In this document: positions 34,778 to 46,400 of the stretch, in pieces
Layout of the letters: every line of letters begins with the position of its first letter
How positions within the stretch are numbered: position 1 is the stretch's first letter
Source: AM-0621 sp964386705
GTDB lineage: Bacteria; Planctomycetota; Planctomycetia; Planctomycetales; Planctomycetaceae
Length of the DNA: 64,000 bases
Direction of reading: 5' to 3'
Assembly (NCBI GenBank): GCA_964386705.1
Contig: CAYLTY010000012.1
Coordinates: 4,942 to 68,941, forward strand
The notes under the pieces: generated by a model
Seen by the model: the letters and a program-made list of their open reading frames with translations, nothing else
What the model was told of the DNA's origin: nothing
Database searches by the model: none
Translations under genes and position numbers: made by a program

Positions 34778-35263
34778 TCAACGTCTGCCCGGAATTGCTG
34801 GAGCCAGCCGGTTTACACTCGTTAATGCCCGCTCAATCAATACTGCGAAGTCAGGTTGTTGGCCCGCGCAGACTTCCCGCAGCACGGTGGCCTGATTCTG
34901 TTGCAGCGCGGACTTGAGTCGCGTCAGGCGCTGGTCCATCTGGTCGAGCGTGTGTTTGAGTTCTGCTTCCGAGAGGTCAACCCGCAGTAAGTAGGTTGCG
35001 GTGCCCGTCCGCTCGCGGTGCATTCTGGCGAGAGTAACCCCCTGAGTTCGATAGAGAAATCCGGCAATCCACGCTCGACGCAACTGGCCCTCGGAATTGA
35101 ACTGATAAACGGCGGCTTGTCCGAAGTAGATCGCCAGGCTGCCATCGCGTTTCAGTCCGGTGAAAACAGGGTCGGGCTCACCGGGAACTTCCCACTCGAC
35201 GCGCGGGTTTAATGCGGTCGCTTCTCGAATTAAGTCTTCGCGATCGTCTTCCTGGCGTGCCAT
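34778..35263 (-). CDS. Small conserved-type protein of unknown function
   Basis: A 161-residue soluble protein starting MARQEDDREDLIREA. A beta-rich middle (FTGLKRDGSLAIYFGQAAVYQF, RRAWIAGFLYRTQG) is followed by a helical, charged half (LKHTLDQMDQRLTRLKSALQ) with coiled-coil character. No family was recognised. The start is chosen over an upstream ATG at 35326, which would add 21 weak residues. It lies 80 bp upstream of the membrane protein gene on the same strand and may share a transcript with it. Confidence 0.65.
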   Translation of the reverse strand: MARQEDDREDLIREATALNPRVEWEVPGEPDPVFTGLKRDGSLAIYFGQAAVYQFNSEGQLRRAWIAGFLYRTQGVTLARMHRERTGTATYLLRVDLSEAELKHTLDQMDQRLTRLKSALQQNQATVLREVCAGQQPDFAVLIERALTSVNRLAPAIPGRR

Positions 35264-35390
35264 ACTGGTAACTTGGGATTGAGGAATCTGTGGGCGATCG
35301 GTCAACTGGTCGGAAAACCGGTCCATCTGAAGGGAATCAGCTCCGGCGCAGGCGTGTCATCGTCCTGCGACGTTCTGAGGGAGCAAGCTC

Positions 35391-36542
35391 ATGTTCGCAA
35401 TTCAGCCGCGCTTGGCGCTGATCATTCTCATCATCGGCCTGAGCCCGCAATACACGGGCCCGGTCGCAAAAGCTCAGCCGGGCGCCAAGCCCTCAACAAC
35501 AACCGAGCAGGTCACCCGACTGAAGACGGAAGTCACGGTGGAGTTGATCACTTCACCCAGTGGTGGCGGTGTGGAAGCTCAGCGCTGGGGGGCGGCTCTG
35601 GGACGACTGGGAGTCACGGTTCAATCCCGGCAGTCGCCGGATGCGAAGCCCGAGATTCGCGAACGCAAGCAAGGCACGCTGCGGATGGTGCAGGTCACGG
35701 CCGTGTTGAACGGCGGCACGTTGGTTGTCCCCGGTCGCAAGTTCACGGCCGACAAGGAACAGGCCCTGGCCGACTGGATTCGTGAGCTGAAGACCTACGG
35801 AGCTCAAGGCCGCCCAGACGGGAAACCGGCGTTTGGGTTGTCGCCAGAACAGTTCGGACAACTGTTTCACGAACTGGAATCAGCCATTACCGGAAAAACT
35901 GAAGGGCAGACCTACGAGCGAGCGATGGACGCTCTGGGTCTACCCAAGAACTTGCGTCCGCGCTACTTGGCGGACGCTCAGGAGAGACTAAAGGCACTGC
36001 CGAAACAGTGGACAATGCCCGCTGAACTGAAAGGCATGAGCCGCGGAACTGGCACTGCAATCTTGCTGGCTCAAGCCGGATTAGCCTTCCGACCGGGGCG
36101 AACGCCCGATGGAGAGATTGAATTACAGGCAGTGCTGCTCGAAGAGCAGGGAGTCTGGCCAATCGGCTGGCCGCTGGAGAAGCCGCCGCTGCAGTCGATG
36201 CCGGCGCTGGTTGAGACCGTCCCGATCGAATTTGAAGATGCCGCGCTGAGTGATGTCATCGCGATGGCTTCGGAGCAGACCGAAATTCCCATTCTGTCCG
36301 ACCGCTGGCGGCTGACGGCTAAAGGCTTGTCGCTGCAGGAGTTAAAGGTCACCCAAGTCCCGGCGAAAACGCTGTGGAGCATCGTGCTGGCGCGTGTCAC
36401 TGGGCCGCACGCAATCATTCGCGAATTGCTGATTGACGAAGCGGGTACCCCGTTCGTCTGGATCACCCCGATGGATCCCAAACGCCTGAACGATCGCGAG
36501 AAGCAACGCGAGGTCCTGACCGAGCGGAAGACTAAACGTTGA
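35391..36542 (+). CDS. Exported protein with a secretin-like STN domain
   Basis: A 383-residue exported protein. The signal peptide is 1-28 (LALIILIIGLSPQYTG, cut near AKAQP). The middle is unrecognised. Residues 275-365 read like an STN/secretin N0 domain: VPIEFEDAALSDVIAMASEQ, TEIPILSD and LSLQELKVTQVPAKTLWSIV fit the beta-alpha-beta pattern used in secretins and TonB-linked receptors. No secretin barrel follows, so it may bind a partner instead. It is followed after 335 bp by the giant-protein genes on the same strand, and a joint role in the envelope is inference. Confidence 0.72.
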   Translation: MFAIQPRLALIILIIGLSPQYTGPVAKAQPGAKPSTTTEQVTRLKTEVTVELITSPSGGGVEAQRWGAALGRLGVTVQSRQSPDAKPEIRERKQGTLRMVQVTAVLNGGTLVVPGRKFTADKEQALADWIRELKTYGAQGRPDGKPAFGLSPEQFGQLFHELESAITGKTEGQTYERAMDALGLPKNLRPRYLADAQERLKALPKQWTMPAELKGMSRGTGTAILLAQAGLAFRPGRTPDGEIELQAVLLEEQGVWPIGWPLEKPPLQSMPALVETVPIEFEDAALSDVIAMASEQTEIPILSDRWRLTAKGLSLQELKVTQVPAKTLWSIVLARVTGPHAIIRELLIDEAGTPFVWITPMDPKRLNDREKQREVLTERKTKR

Positions 36543-36877
36543 CGGTGTCCAGCATTCAAGCTGCAAACTCTTGTCTCAATGGCAGTTGCCGTTGATCTGA
36601 ATTCGCGTGTTCACGTTGGGAAAACTGCCCGCAAATTTTCCAGAATCGGCAAACTTCCGCACGTGACAAACGTCGTAACGTAAGCTGAACTTGCTGCCCT
36701 CAAGCGACCGCGTCTTGCCAAGTCGGGCCAATTGGCACAATCGCTACGATCAACCTAAACTGCCTCGCACGGCGAGTTTCGGGCGGTCGTATTGTCTTCG
36801 CCAGAATCGACAGAGTTGGACTCACCGGGGCCGATGTCCCGGTTGCGACCAGAAACCGTCAGATCCGGAAATCAAAG
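36543..36877. other. Leader region of the giant-protein locus
   Basis: No gene was seen. A small inverted repeat, GGAAAA (36619-36624) and TTTTCC (36636-36641), lies about 240 bases before the start codon. A promoter is expected, but no box could be picked with confidence. Confidence 0.5.
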
Positions 36878-39800
36878 ATGATTGGCAATGATCTTTCGCG
36901 GCGGAATGGCCGCTGTCGTCTCTGGTGTTGGCTGATGCTGGTGGCTCTGACGAGCGGCTTGCTGTCCGGCTCCGCAACCTGGGCTCAGGAAGAAGCGAAG
37001 CCGGAAGTCAAACCGGCCGAGGCGAAGCCTGACACTCCGGCGGATAAAGCGGCGGGGAAAGAATCTCCTATCGAGAAGCTGATCTATCTGCCCTATCGCA
37101 GCTTGAAGGAAGTCTTTGAGCAGCAGGGTTCGACGGTCTTCATGCCGTACGCTGAGTACCTGAAGCAGTTCGGCAAGCCCAAGGCGTCCGAGAAGCCGGC
37201 CGTCGAGGCGGTCATCACCGAAGCTCAGTACGTGGGCCGGGTCGACAAGTCGCTGCTGCGTGTGAACGCGAAGCTGACGGTGAAAGTGCTGGGGCAACCG
37301 TGGGTCGAAGTCCCGGTGAAGTTCGGTGCGGCCGCCGTCGGCAAGCTCACGTCGAACAAAGAGGGCGACGTCCTGCTGAAGGGCACTGGCAACGGCACTT
37401 ACGCTTTGCTGTTCGGTTCGCCCGGTGAGCATCAGGTGGAGCTGGAACTCGCCGCGCCGATTCAGACCTCTCCGGATGGTCGCCGTGCAGACTTTGAAGT
37501 GCCGCCAGTCGCGGTCACGACATTTGAACTGGCCGTGCCAGAAGCGGATCAGACGGTTGAGCTGACTCCGAAGATGGTGGCTCTGCCCGTGGAAGCTCAA
37601 GGCAAAGAAACCCGCGTGAAAGCCAATCTGGGTTCGACGACGACGATCTCGGCGAACTGGCATCCGCGCACGAGTTCCAAACCGGAAATGGATCTGCTGG
37701 CGGCTGTAACCAACCTGCAACGCGTCACGTTCCGCGACGGGCTGGCCCATACGGACGCGTGGCTGAGCTACGAAGTGCTGCGCGGCGAGATGACCGAAGT
37801 ATCGATTGCCGTACCGGTCGGGCAGCGCGTGCTGGGCGTGACCTCAGCAGACGCCAAAGTGCGCTCGTGGAAGGCCGAGCCCGGCGCAAAGCATCAGACG
37901 GTCAAGGTGGAGTTCCTCAGCCCGGCCACCGGGCGAGTGACTCTGGAAGTGCATACCGAGCGTGAGTTCACGGCTGATCCAGTCCCGGTGCTGGGCAAGT
38001 CAGACGACGGCACCATTCTGGGCGTACATGCGGTGCAGGCCGTGCGTGAGTCTGGCCAGATCGTCGTAGTCGGGAGCCCGGATCTGACGCTCTCGTTCTC
38101 GCAGGTGGCGGGACTGTCACGCATCGACGATGCGGAAGTCGACGCGAAGCTGAAGCAGCCTGGCGCTGTCGCCTTCAAGTTCTACAGCACGAATACGAAC
38201 CTGAGCGTCGTCGCCAAGTCGGCTGAACCCCGGCTGGTGGTCAGTGGTTCGAGCTATCAGTTTGAGATCCATGATGACGAAATCCGACTGCATGCGACGT
38301 TGCCCTATCAGGTCGATCGCGCAGGCGTCTTTGAGCTGAAGTTTGCGCTGCCCGATCATCTGCTGATTGACGAGGTGCATTGCCAGAACGCTCAAGGTCA
38401 GGAACTCGTTCGCGAGTTCCATATTGAAGGCGAGAACCCGCGCGTGCTGCGCGTGCCACTGACCAATCGCACGGCTGCGGCCGATCACCTGCGGGTGGAA
38501 CTGCGGGCACATCTGAAGTTCGAAGAAGCGACCGAGATGGTGGAACTGACGATGCCGCTGCCTGAGCCGCAAGGGCTCGAACGCGAGACCGGCAACGTGG
38601 TGGTCTCGGCGGCTGAGTCGGTGGAAGTGATTACGGATTCGACGGGTGTGGCGGGGGCTCAACCGCTGCCGCTGAACGCCAATGCCGCACAAGTAGCAGC
38701 GGGTCTGCGAGTCGCTTCGATGTACTCGTTCAACCGTCGTCCGGTGACGATCCCGGTGAAGACCGTTCGTAAGCCGACGCGTCTGACGGCAACGGTGGCG
38801 ACGAGTATCAACGTCAAAGAAGAAACAACGGAAGTTGTCTCCGAGCTGAAGTATCTCGTGGAGTATGCAGGACTCGATACGTTCCGGTTCTCGGTGCCTG
38901 AGAGTGTTGCCGGTGACTTGCAGATCGTTTCGCTGGAGTCCGCGCCGCTGCCGTCCATCAAGCAGAAGGTGAAGGCGGATAAAGCTGAAGATGGCTGGAT
39001 CACCTGGACGATCACGCTGCAGCGCGAGATCACCGGGCCGTATCGCTTCCGGCTGTCCTACGACATGAAACCGAAGGAACTCGGTGAAGGCGGCAAGCCT
39101 GAAGAGCGCGCGAAGCAGTCGGTCGTGCAAGTGGTGCGTTTGCTGGGCCTCGACGGCAGCGACGCGAAGAAACGCGAAGTGGCGTTGTCGTCCGTGACGG
39201 GCGAGATCGCGATTGATAAAGCCCGCGTGCTGGCAATTGATGCCGAGAAGCTCGACGACAGCGTGGAAGCCATCGACGTGCGCGAATTATCGCTGCTGCC
39301 GAAGACCGGAGCGCAGGCTTATCGCTACTTCAAGCAGCCTGCCGCCGTGAAGATCGAAGCCCGCAAGTATGAGATTCAGGAAGTCGTCGAAACGGTCGTG
39401 ATGCGCGGGCTGGCAGAAGTGGTCACTCGCAAGGACGTGACGGCGGCTTATCGCTGCCGCTACTGGTTGAAATCGAGCGAACGGCAGCGGCTGCGGATTG
39501 ATCTGCCGAAGGGCGCGGATGTGCTGGGCGTCTTCGTGGACGGCAAGCAGGTCAGTCCCGAACGCAATACGGCTCTGCGTCCGGATCAGGAGAAAGAGGA
39601 GTGGGATTCTTACTTCATCAACGTGTCCCGTACGAAGCCGTCCGATGAACCGTTCTCGCTGAGTGTCCAGATGCAGGTGACGGTAAGCGGACCGGCGCGC
39701 GTGCCATTCGAGAGTAACGGTGGCGCGCTGATGCTGCGGCTGCCGCAGGTCGGCGGAGTGAACGCGGTCGGCGTAGCGACGCAACAGCTGCAGACGGTGG

Positions 39801-40396
39801 TGTGGGTGCCCGAGCGCTATGACATCGTCGGCGAGCCCGACAAGTTTGTCAGCGAATCGAAACTCAGCGTGTTCGATGCCCTGTTCGTGAAGAAGTATCG
39901 CCCGACCGATGCGTTTGATTGCGATTCCTGGGTCAACGTGCCGATTGCCGGCATCATCGACTTCCCGACGGAAGGCAATCGTTACCGCTACAGCAACCTG
40001 GGTGGTGCTGATTCGATCGTCATCACCTGGGCCAGCCGCTCGTTCTTCCGCTGGCTGCTTAGTGGATCGCTGGTGGTGTTCGCGCTGCTGCTGCGACGTA
40101 TCTCGTGGGAGAACAAGTTGCTGCTGCTGTTGCTGGGTCTCACTGCGGCGTCACTGTTCGGGATGAGTCATCCAGGCTGGGTCGCTGAGATCGTCGGCGT
40201 GGCCCGGCTGGGTATTGCGATTCTGTTGGGTATCTGGATTCTGGATGGTTTGTTCTCGCTGCGTTTGAACTCGGCGGTCGTCGTGCCGCCTCATCCCGCG
40301 ACCGAAACGCGCGTCCGACTGGCGACGGGCACGAACGTGCCAGCCGCTGTGCCGCCTCCGGGCGTGTTCGATGACTTCTCGAAACCGAAGAAATAG
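36878..40396 (+). CDS. Giant exported protein, three-block module, copy 1
   Basis: A 1172-residue exported protein of no known function. Signal peptide 1-37 ends near TWAQEE and leads into an Ala/Lys/Pro/Glu-rich stretch. The mature part opens with YLPYRSLKEVFEQQGSTVF. Three shared blocks are seen: block 1 at about 105-190 (AVITEAQYVGRVDKSLLRVN), block 2 at about 650-720 (FRFSVPESVAGDLQIVSLES) and block 3 at about 857-892 (RQRLRIDLPKGADVLGVFVD). Between them are beta-sandwich-like strands. Three or four hydrophobic segments lie at 1050-1130 near the C-terminus, so it is probably anchored there. The following gene carries the same block order twice. A short GGAA precedes the ATG. Confidence 0.8.
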   Translation: MIGNDLSRRNGRCRLWCWLMLVALTSGLLSGSATWAQEEAKPEVKPAEAKPDTPADKAAGKESPIEKLIYLPYRSLKEVFEQQGSTVFMPYAEYLKQFGKPKASEKPAVEAVITEAQYVGRVDKSLLRVNAKLTVKVLGQPWVEVPVKFGAAAVGKLTSNKEGDVLLKGTGNGTYALLFGSPGEHQVELELAAPIQTSPDGRRADFEVPPVAVTTFELAVPEADQTVELTPKMVALPVEAQGKETRVKANLGSTTTISANWHPRTSSKPEMDLLAAVTNLQRVTFRDGLAHTDAWLSYEVLRGEMTEVSIAVPVGQRVLGVTSADAKVRSWKAEPGAKHQTVKVEFLSPATGRVTLEVHTEREFTADPVPVLGKSDDGTILGVHAVQAVRESGQIVVVGSPDLTLSFSQVAGLSRIDDAEVDAKLKQPGAVAFKFYSTNTNLSVVAKSAEPRLVVSGSSYQFEIHDDEIRLHATLPYQVDRAGVFELKFALPDHLLIDEVHCQNAQGQELVREFHIEGENPRVLRVPLTNRTAAADHLRVELRAHLKFEEATEMVELTMPLPEPQGLERETGNVVVSAAESVEVITDSTGVAGAQPLPLNANAAQVAAGLRVASMYSFNRRPVTIPVKTVRKPTRLTATVATSINVKEETTEVVSELKYLVEYAGLDTFRFSVPESVAGDLQIVSLESAPLPSIKQKVKADKAEDGWITWTITLQREITGPYRFRLSYDMKPKELGEGGKPEERAKQSVVQVVRLLGLDGSDAKKREVALSSVTGEIAIDKARVLAIDAEKLDDSVEAIDVRELSLLPKTGAQAYRYFKQPAAVKIEARKYEIQEVVETVVMRGLAEVVTRKDVTAAYRCRYWLKSSERQRLRIDLPKGADVLGVFVDGKQVSPERNTALRPDQEKEEWDSYFINVSRTKPSDEPFSLSVQMQVTVSGPARVPFESNGGALMLRLPQVGGVNAVGVATQQLQTVVWVPERYDIVGEPDKFVSESKLSVFDALFVKKYRPTDAFDCDSWVNVPIAGIIDFPTEGNRYRYSNLGGADSIVITWASRSFFRWLLSGSLVVFALLLRRISWENKLLLLLLGLTAASLFGMSHPGWVAEIVGVARLGIAILLGIWILDGLFSLRLNSAVVVPPHPATETRVRLATGTNVPAAVPPPGVFDDFSKPKK

Positions 40397-40454
40397 GTCG
40401 GCAGTCTGACGGCGCGTTCGCGGTTCAAATCATTCACTACAGAGTCATCAAGTC

Positions 40455-43400
40455 ATGTCCCGGCTCAATCATAAAACCTCAGCAGCATGGTTCAGACTGG
40501 CGATCATCGCCTGCCTGAGCTGGTGCTCGTTGAGTCTCTCTGTTGCTCAGGATCGGGCGGCGGAACTTAAAGCCGCCTTGCAGCGTGAAGCCTTCATCCC
40601 GCTGGAAGACCTCGACCTGGTGGTGGCCCGCGATCAGACGGGCGTGCTGCTCAAGCGCGCGGACTTCGAGGAACTCGTCGCGGCTGCCAAGCAAAACGGT
40701 GCCGGGAACAAAAAGACTCCGGGAGCGATCGTGCTGTCGGGGGCAGAGTATCAAGCTCAGGTTGACGGTGACTTCTTAGTGATTGACGCAACGCTCACCT
40801 GGCAGCAGTTCAAAGCTGGGTGGGTGGAACTGCCGCTGCCGTTCGTAAATCTGTCTGTGCTGGAAGCGACGGTTGATGGTCAGCCCGCGAAGCTCGGTCG
40901 CCGCGCCATCACGGAGATGGTGCCCCCGGCACAAATGGAACCGAATCAGAAGGCCGCTGCTCCTCAACAGCGTCTGCGTAGCGAGATCGTGCTGTTCAGC
41001 GACAAGCCGGGACGTGGCGAGCTGAAGCTCAAACTGGCGACTCCTCTCGAGTCGGTTGGCAGTGATAAATCCGCTCGATTCACTCTGACGAATGCGCCTG
41101 CGTCGACGTTGAACGTCGCGGTCTCGGCAGGACGTCACCTGCGAGTTTATGGTCGGCAGCTCGAGCGTCCGGCAGCGAATGATCAGCCCGCGACCTATCG
41201 GTTGCCGGTCGGCGGAAGCGGGGCGCTGTTGCTGCTGTTCACGTCGGATCGCAGTCAGCAGGCGACGGATTCGTTGACGTTCGCGACGACGGGATACGGA
41301 GTGCAGGTCGCTCCCGGTGAGGTCACCTGGAAGGCGGTCACGAAGCTGCAGGTGTATGGCACTCCGCTGACGAAACTGGTCTGCACGGTGCCGCGTTCGC
41401 TGGAGATCACGGACGTTTCGGCAACGGGTCTGGAAGCGTGGGAACTGGCAGATAATCCGGCGGACGCTCAGACAACGTTGATCACACTGAGCTTCCGGCA
41501 GCCGATTGATACCGAACGCGAGATCCTCTTCACCGGCGTGATGGCGGCACCGGTCGCTCAGAGCTGGACCGTTCCGCAACTAACGATCCGGCAGGTGACC
41601 TCGCACATTGGCCGCATTGTCGTGAAGCATGGTGCGGGCGTGCGAGTGCGAGTGCTGGAAGCCAACGGCGTGCGATCCGCGAAGTCGGATAGCAAGGAAG
41701 CGGGCACGCTGACTTACGACGTCTGGCGCGAAGCATTCCGGCTGGCGTTTGAAACGCAAACGCATCAGCGCGAGGTGCTGGCGCAGGTCAAGACGACGCT
41801 GCAACTGACGCAATCGGGCGTGAAGCTTAATGGAGCCGTGAGTCTGGCAACTCTGTTCGCGCCGCTGTTCGAAGTGGAGCTGGGGCTGTCGAACGAATGG
41901 ACGATTGAGCAAATTCTGGTCGGTAATCAGGAAGTCGACTGGCAGGTCATTGATAAAGACGATGGCACGCGCGAATACCGCATCAAGCTGAAGCAGCCGT
42001 TGAAGCCGGGCGAGGGGTTGGGGTTGGCCATCACAGCGGATCGTCAAACCGAAAACTGGCCGGTGGAAGCTGAGCCCGTCGACTTCGCTTTGCCAAGTTT
42101 CCTGGTGCCGCAGGCCGCGGCCGTGGAAGGCACGCTGGTGGTCTCGGCGGAAGATGATCTGGATCTGGTCGTCGAAGACATGGAAGGCCTGGACCCGACT
42201 TCGACTGGTACTCCGGGCGAGCGCCTGGCCTTTGCATTCGAAGACACGGCCTATCGAGGGCAGCTCAAGACGACGCGCAAGGCGACGCGCGTGTCGGCTC
42301 AGACGATGACCTTCGCGCGGCTGGATCGCGAAGTGTTTGCGGCTCATCTGGAAGCCGGACTGGAAATCACCGGCGGCGGTCTGCGTGAGATTGAAGTCTC
42401 GCTGCCGGAGTCCGCAGGCAGCGACTTGCGCTTCTCCGCGTTTGATACCCCGGCACGCATTATCGAGCAGGTGGCGGCTGATCCTGTGGAGAGCAAGCGG
42501 CTGTGGAAGCTGCGGTTCGATCGTCGCGTGAGCGGCAACCTGCGACTGGTCGTGGATGTGACGTTGAACCGCGGTGCGGAAACTCAATACGTCACGCCGG
42601 TGCTGGCCGTTCCAGTCGCTGAGCGGACCAGTGGCTACATCGCCATCGAAGGCGCGACGGATCATCAACTGGGTATCACCGCGATTGATGCACAGCGCAA
42701 GACACTGAGCGAGATCGACCCGATCGATCTGCCGATCTCCGAGTACGTGCCGCAGCAACGCATTGTCGCCGCGTACCGCTTTACGGCTCCGGGTTATGCG
42801 GTGACGTTGACTGAAGAACGCTTCGATCGCATCGCCGTGCCGACATCGGTCTGCTACCGCGCGGAACTGGAATCCGTGCTGAGTCGCACGGGCGAAGTGC
42901 AGCATCGCGCGTCGTTTGAGATCGTCGCGGTCGGGGCTCAGGCGTTGAGGCTCAAGGATTCCAAGCGGCAGCTCTGGGCCGTGCTCGTCGATGGGCAACC
43001 TGTCGAAGTGCGGCTCAACAAAGTGGACGGACAAACTTCCTATTTGCTGCCGCTACCTCAAGGTGGAGCCGCCGATGCCCAGCGCGATGTGAAGCTCTTC
43101 TATCGCAGCTATGTGCAGCCTCTGAAGACAACCGAACGACTGCAGGCCTTCGTTCCTGAACTATCCGTCGTGCAGAGCGACGGCGCTGAACAGCCATTGG
43201 CGATCCTTAGTCAGAACTGGCGCGTGCACTATCCATCCGAGACCCTGCTGACCAGCAGCGCTGGGGCGTTCGAACCCGTCGATGACCTGGACACGTCCAG
43301 CGTGCTGGGCGAACTTCGCCGCAGCTTTCAGGACGTGAGATTGCAGGATCTACATTTGCACGGCATGGCAGTGCTGACCACATTCGTCGTCGTCGTTCTG

Positions 43401-46400
43401 GGGACCGTGCTGCTTAAAAAGTTCGGCATCGCAAAGTTCGGTTGCGGAGTCGCCGTCTTGGGCGCGTTGGTGACGTTTGCCTTCTTACTGCTGGTAGGCG
43501 GTCCGGGCGGGATGGCGACTCGCCGTGACTACTCTTACAAGACATCCGCCGCGCCAACGTCTCAGTTCTCACCGAGCAGAGACCGGTGGAGCCGAAACGG
43601 AACAACGCTCGGCTTGGCACCCCAGGATGGGCGTGAAGTGACGGCGGAATCCGCCCCAATGGCTGCCGAGGGCTTGCCCGCTCCGACCGTGATGCCCCCC
43701 CAAATGGCGCCACAAGCCGCACCGGCGGAAGAGCCGCAAGACGCTGCGCCGGGGATGAAGGATCCGGCAAAGCCTCAAAATGACTCACTCCTGTCACGTC
43801 AGACGGAAATGAAGGGGGAACAACCCGAGCGAGCCGCTGCACTTCAAGAGCTGCGAAAAGCTGAAGCGGAGGCCGCGATGGCGGGAGCACTGGGTGTTGT
43901 GCCACCACCTATTGCTTCGGGCAAAGGCGGGCTGTTGTCGCTGTCGCTCGCGCTGGAGATTCCTCAGGGATCTCAATCGAAGCAGTTTCATTACGCGGGC
44001 AATCGTGACGCTTCGCAGGGTATCGGTTTGGACGTGCAATGGCAGGACGTCGCGGGTGGTGATGCCAGTCGACTGGCTCTGGTCTCGGCGATCGCGCTGC
44101 TGTCGTGGTTGATGATTCGGATCTCGCGCCGCTGGCGTGGAATCATTGCAGCCCTCGGCGTCACAGTGCCACTGGGGCTGGTGTCTGTTGCTCCGGCTCA
44201 CTGGCATCCGATTCTGGATGGCGTCTTCCTGGGATCGCTGGTCGCTCTGACGTTGTGGGCGATGCGCGGTTTCATCCGCAAGGTGCGCACGCTGGGCGAC
44301 ATCGTCACGGTGTCGGATATCAACGGCGTGGCTCGTTCGACTCCGGCCCTGCTGCTGGCGGCGACTCTGTGCTGGCAGGGATTGTGCGGCCACGTGCTGG
44401 CTCAACCCAAGCCCAACGCGAACCCGAACGCGCCGATGACGGCTGCTCCCGCAGCGGCGGCGCCCGCTCCGGCCACGCGGAGCATCGTCTTCCCCTACAC
44501 CGACCCGAAGCACCCGCTGCAGGCCGAACAGGTTCTGCTGTCGCGTGAGCTGTTTGTGGAGCTGTGGAATCAGGCTCACCCGGCGGACCGCATTACGCCG
44601 CCCACCGGTCTGGGCGGATTGGCTTCGGCCGTGCGCTATGACGGCGAGATCACGCAGAACAAAGGCGCGGATGGCTCATCCTCCATCGCCAACGTGACGG
44701 CAACCGTCATCGCTCACAGCTTCAGCGATGAGCAGGTCGTGGTGTCACTGCCGATCGGAGCGATCGCCATCAACTCCGCGAAGCTCGACGGCGAACCTGC
44801 CACGCTGCGCGTCCGCAAGCAGGGCAAGCAAACGCTGCTGGACATCGTGCTGGCCAAAGCCGGCACTCATCGGCTGGAACTCAGCTTCGCGGTGCCTGCT
44901 CAACAGGACGGCGGCGTTGGCCAGTTCACACTGCCGCTGCTGCCGATCGCGGCGGGGGAAGTCGTCTTCAAGCTGCCTCAGAAGGATCTCGTCGCGCGGG
45001 TGAATGGTTCCACAAGTGCCTATCGCCGCCTGGAGAAAGACGGCGCGGCCTACATCGCTGTGCCCGTGAGTGATACTCCCTCGCTGACCGTGGCTTGGCG
45101 ACCGCCGCAAGAGCAAGCCGCGGTCGGCGCGATCGTGAACGTCGATTCGCAAACGTCGGTCGTAGTGGACGACACTGGCCTCAAGCACCTTTCGAAGATG
45201 CGATTCGTCGTCCCGCAAGGTTCGCTGGCCGATGTCGCGTTCGACCTGCCCAAGACGCTGCTGGTACGAAAGGTTTCCGGAGCTTACCTCGCCGGTTGGG
45301 AACTGAAGGACGCGGAAGGCAATGCCGCCGGACGTCGGTTGCGAGTCTTCTTCAACCCGCCCATCAAGGACGTGGCCGAACTGAACTTTGAACTGTTTCA
45401 GGAAGTACGCGTCGGCGATGAACCCGCGGCCGTGACGCTGACAACTCTGCAGCCGTTGGACATCACTCGCGAGAACGGTCTGGTGGTCCTGCACTCGGGC
45501 GAAGATTTCTCGTTCCGTGCGCAGCAGGTGACCGGTGCCAGACAGGTGGATGTCAGCACGTCGCGCTATCCCGGGATTGCCGAGCCCGCCCGCCTGGGGT
45601 TTGCTTACACATCGCGACCGATGAACCTCAACGTGCAAGTCGTGCGTCAGGCCGCGGAAGCGATTGCGAAGACTCAACACGTGATGAAGGTCGGTCGGCG
45701 ACGCGTGCAAGTAGCGACTCGGATGGACCTGGATCTGCGCCGCGTGGCGCGGCCGAGCTTGTCCATCAAGCTGTCGGACGTCTATCGCCTGAACGACGTC
45801 AACGCGACGTCGATGTCGGACTGGTACGTCACGCCAAGTGATGGCACCAATCCGCGCACCCTGACCATCGAGTTCAAGCAGCCGATCAGCGGCAACGTGC
45901 AGGTCGTGCTGCAGGGCTACACCTTGAAGGGGCCGCAAGACCTCGTCGCGGAGATGCTCTTTCCTCAACCGCTGGAAGTGAGCAAGCAGACGACGTCCGT
46001 CGGAGTGTGGTTCGACGCGGGTTACAACGCGACGCCCACCAGCACCACCGGCTGGAAGACGATTGGCTCGAACCAGTTGTCCGCTGAGATGCAGGCCAAG
46101 CAGCCCACGCCTGCTCCGTTCGCGTTCAGCACCGATGCGACCGACGTGCCCATGCTGGGCTTTGACATCGTCAGCGCGCAGCCACGGCTGTCGGCAGATG
46201 CGGTGGTGATTGCGTCTGTCACCGATACGTCACTGGACTACTCCATCGCCATGAAGTGGAAAATCGTCGGAGCCTCGGCGGACACGTTCATGTTCACGAC
46301 TCCAGCCAGCCTGAAGGATCGACTGGTCGTGAAAGGCGCCGGCATTCGCGACGTCACCAGCACTGCCGTGGGCGACCGCTTGCGTTGGACCGTCACCCTG

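Noticed and set aside
41580..43034. Reverse frame of 484 residues over the giant gene.
   Set aside because: His/Arg-rich composition of antisense frames, no ribosome site, no family.
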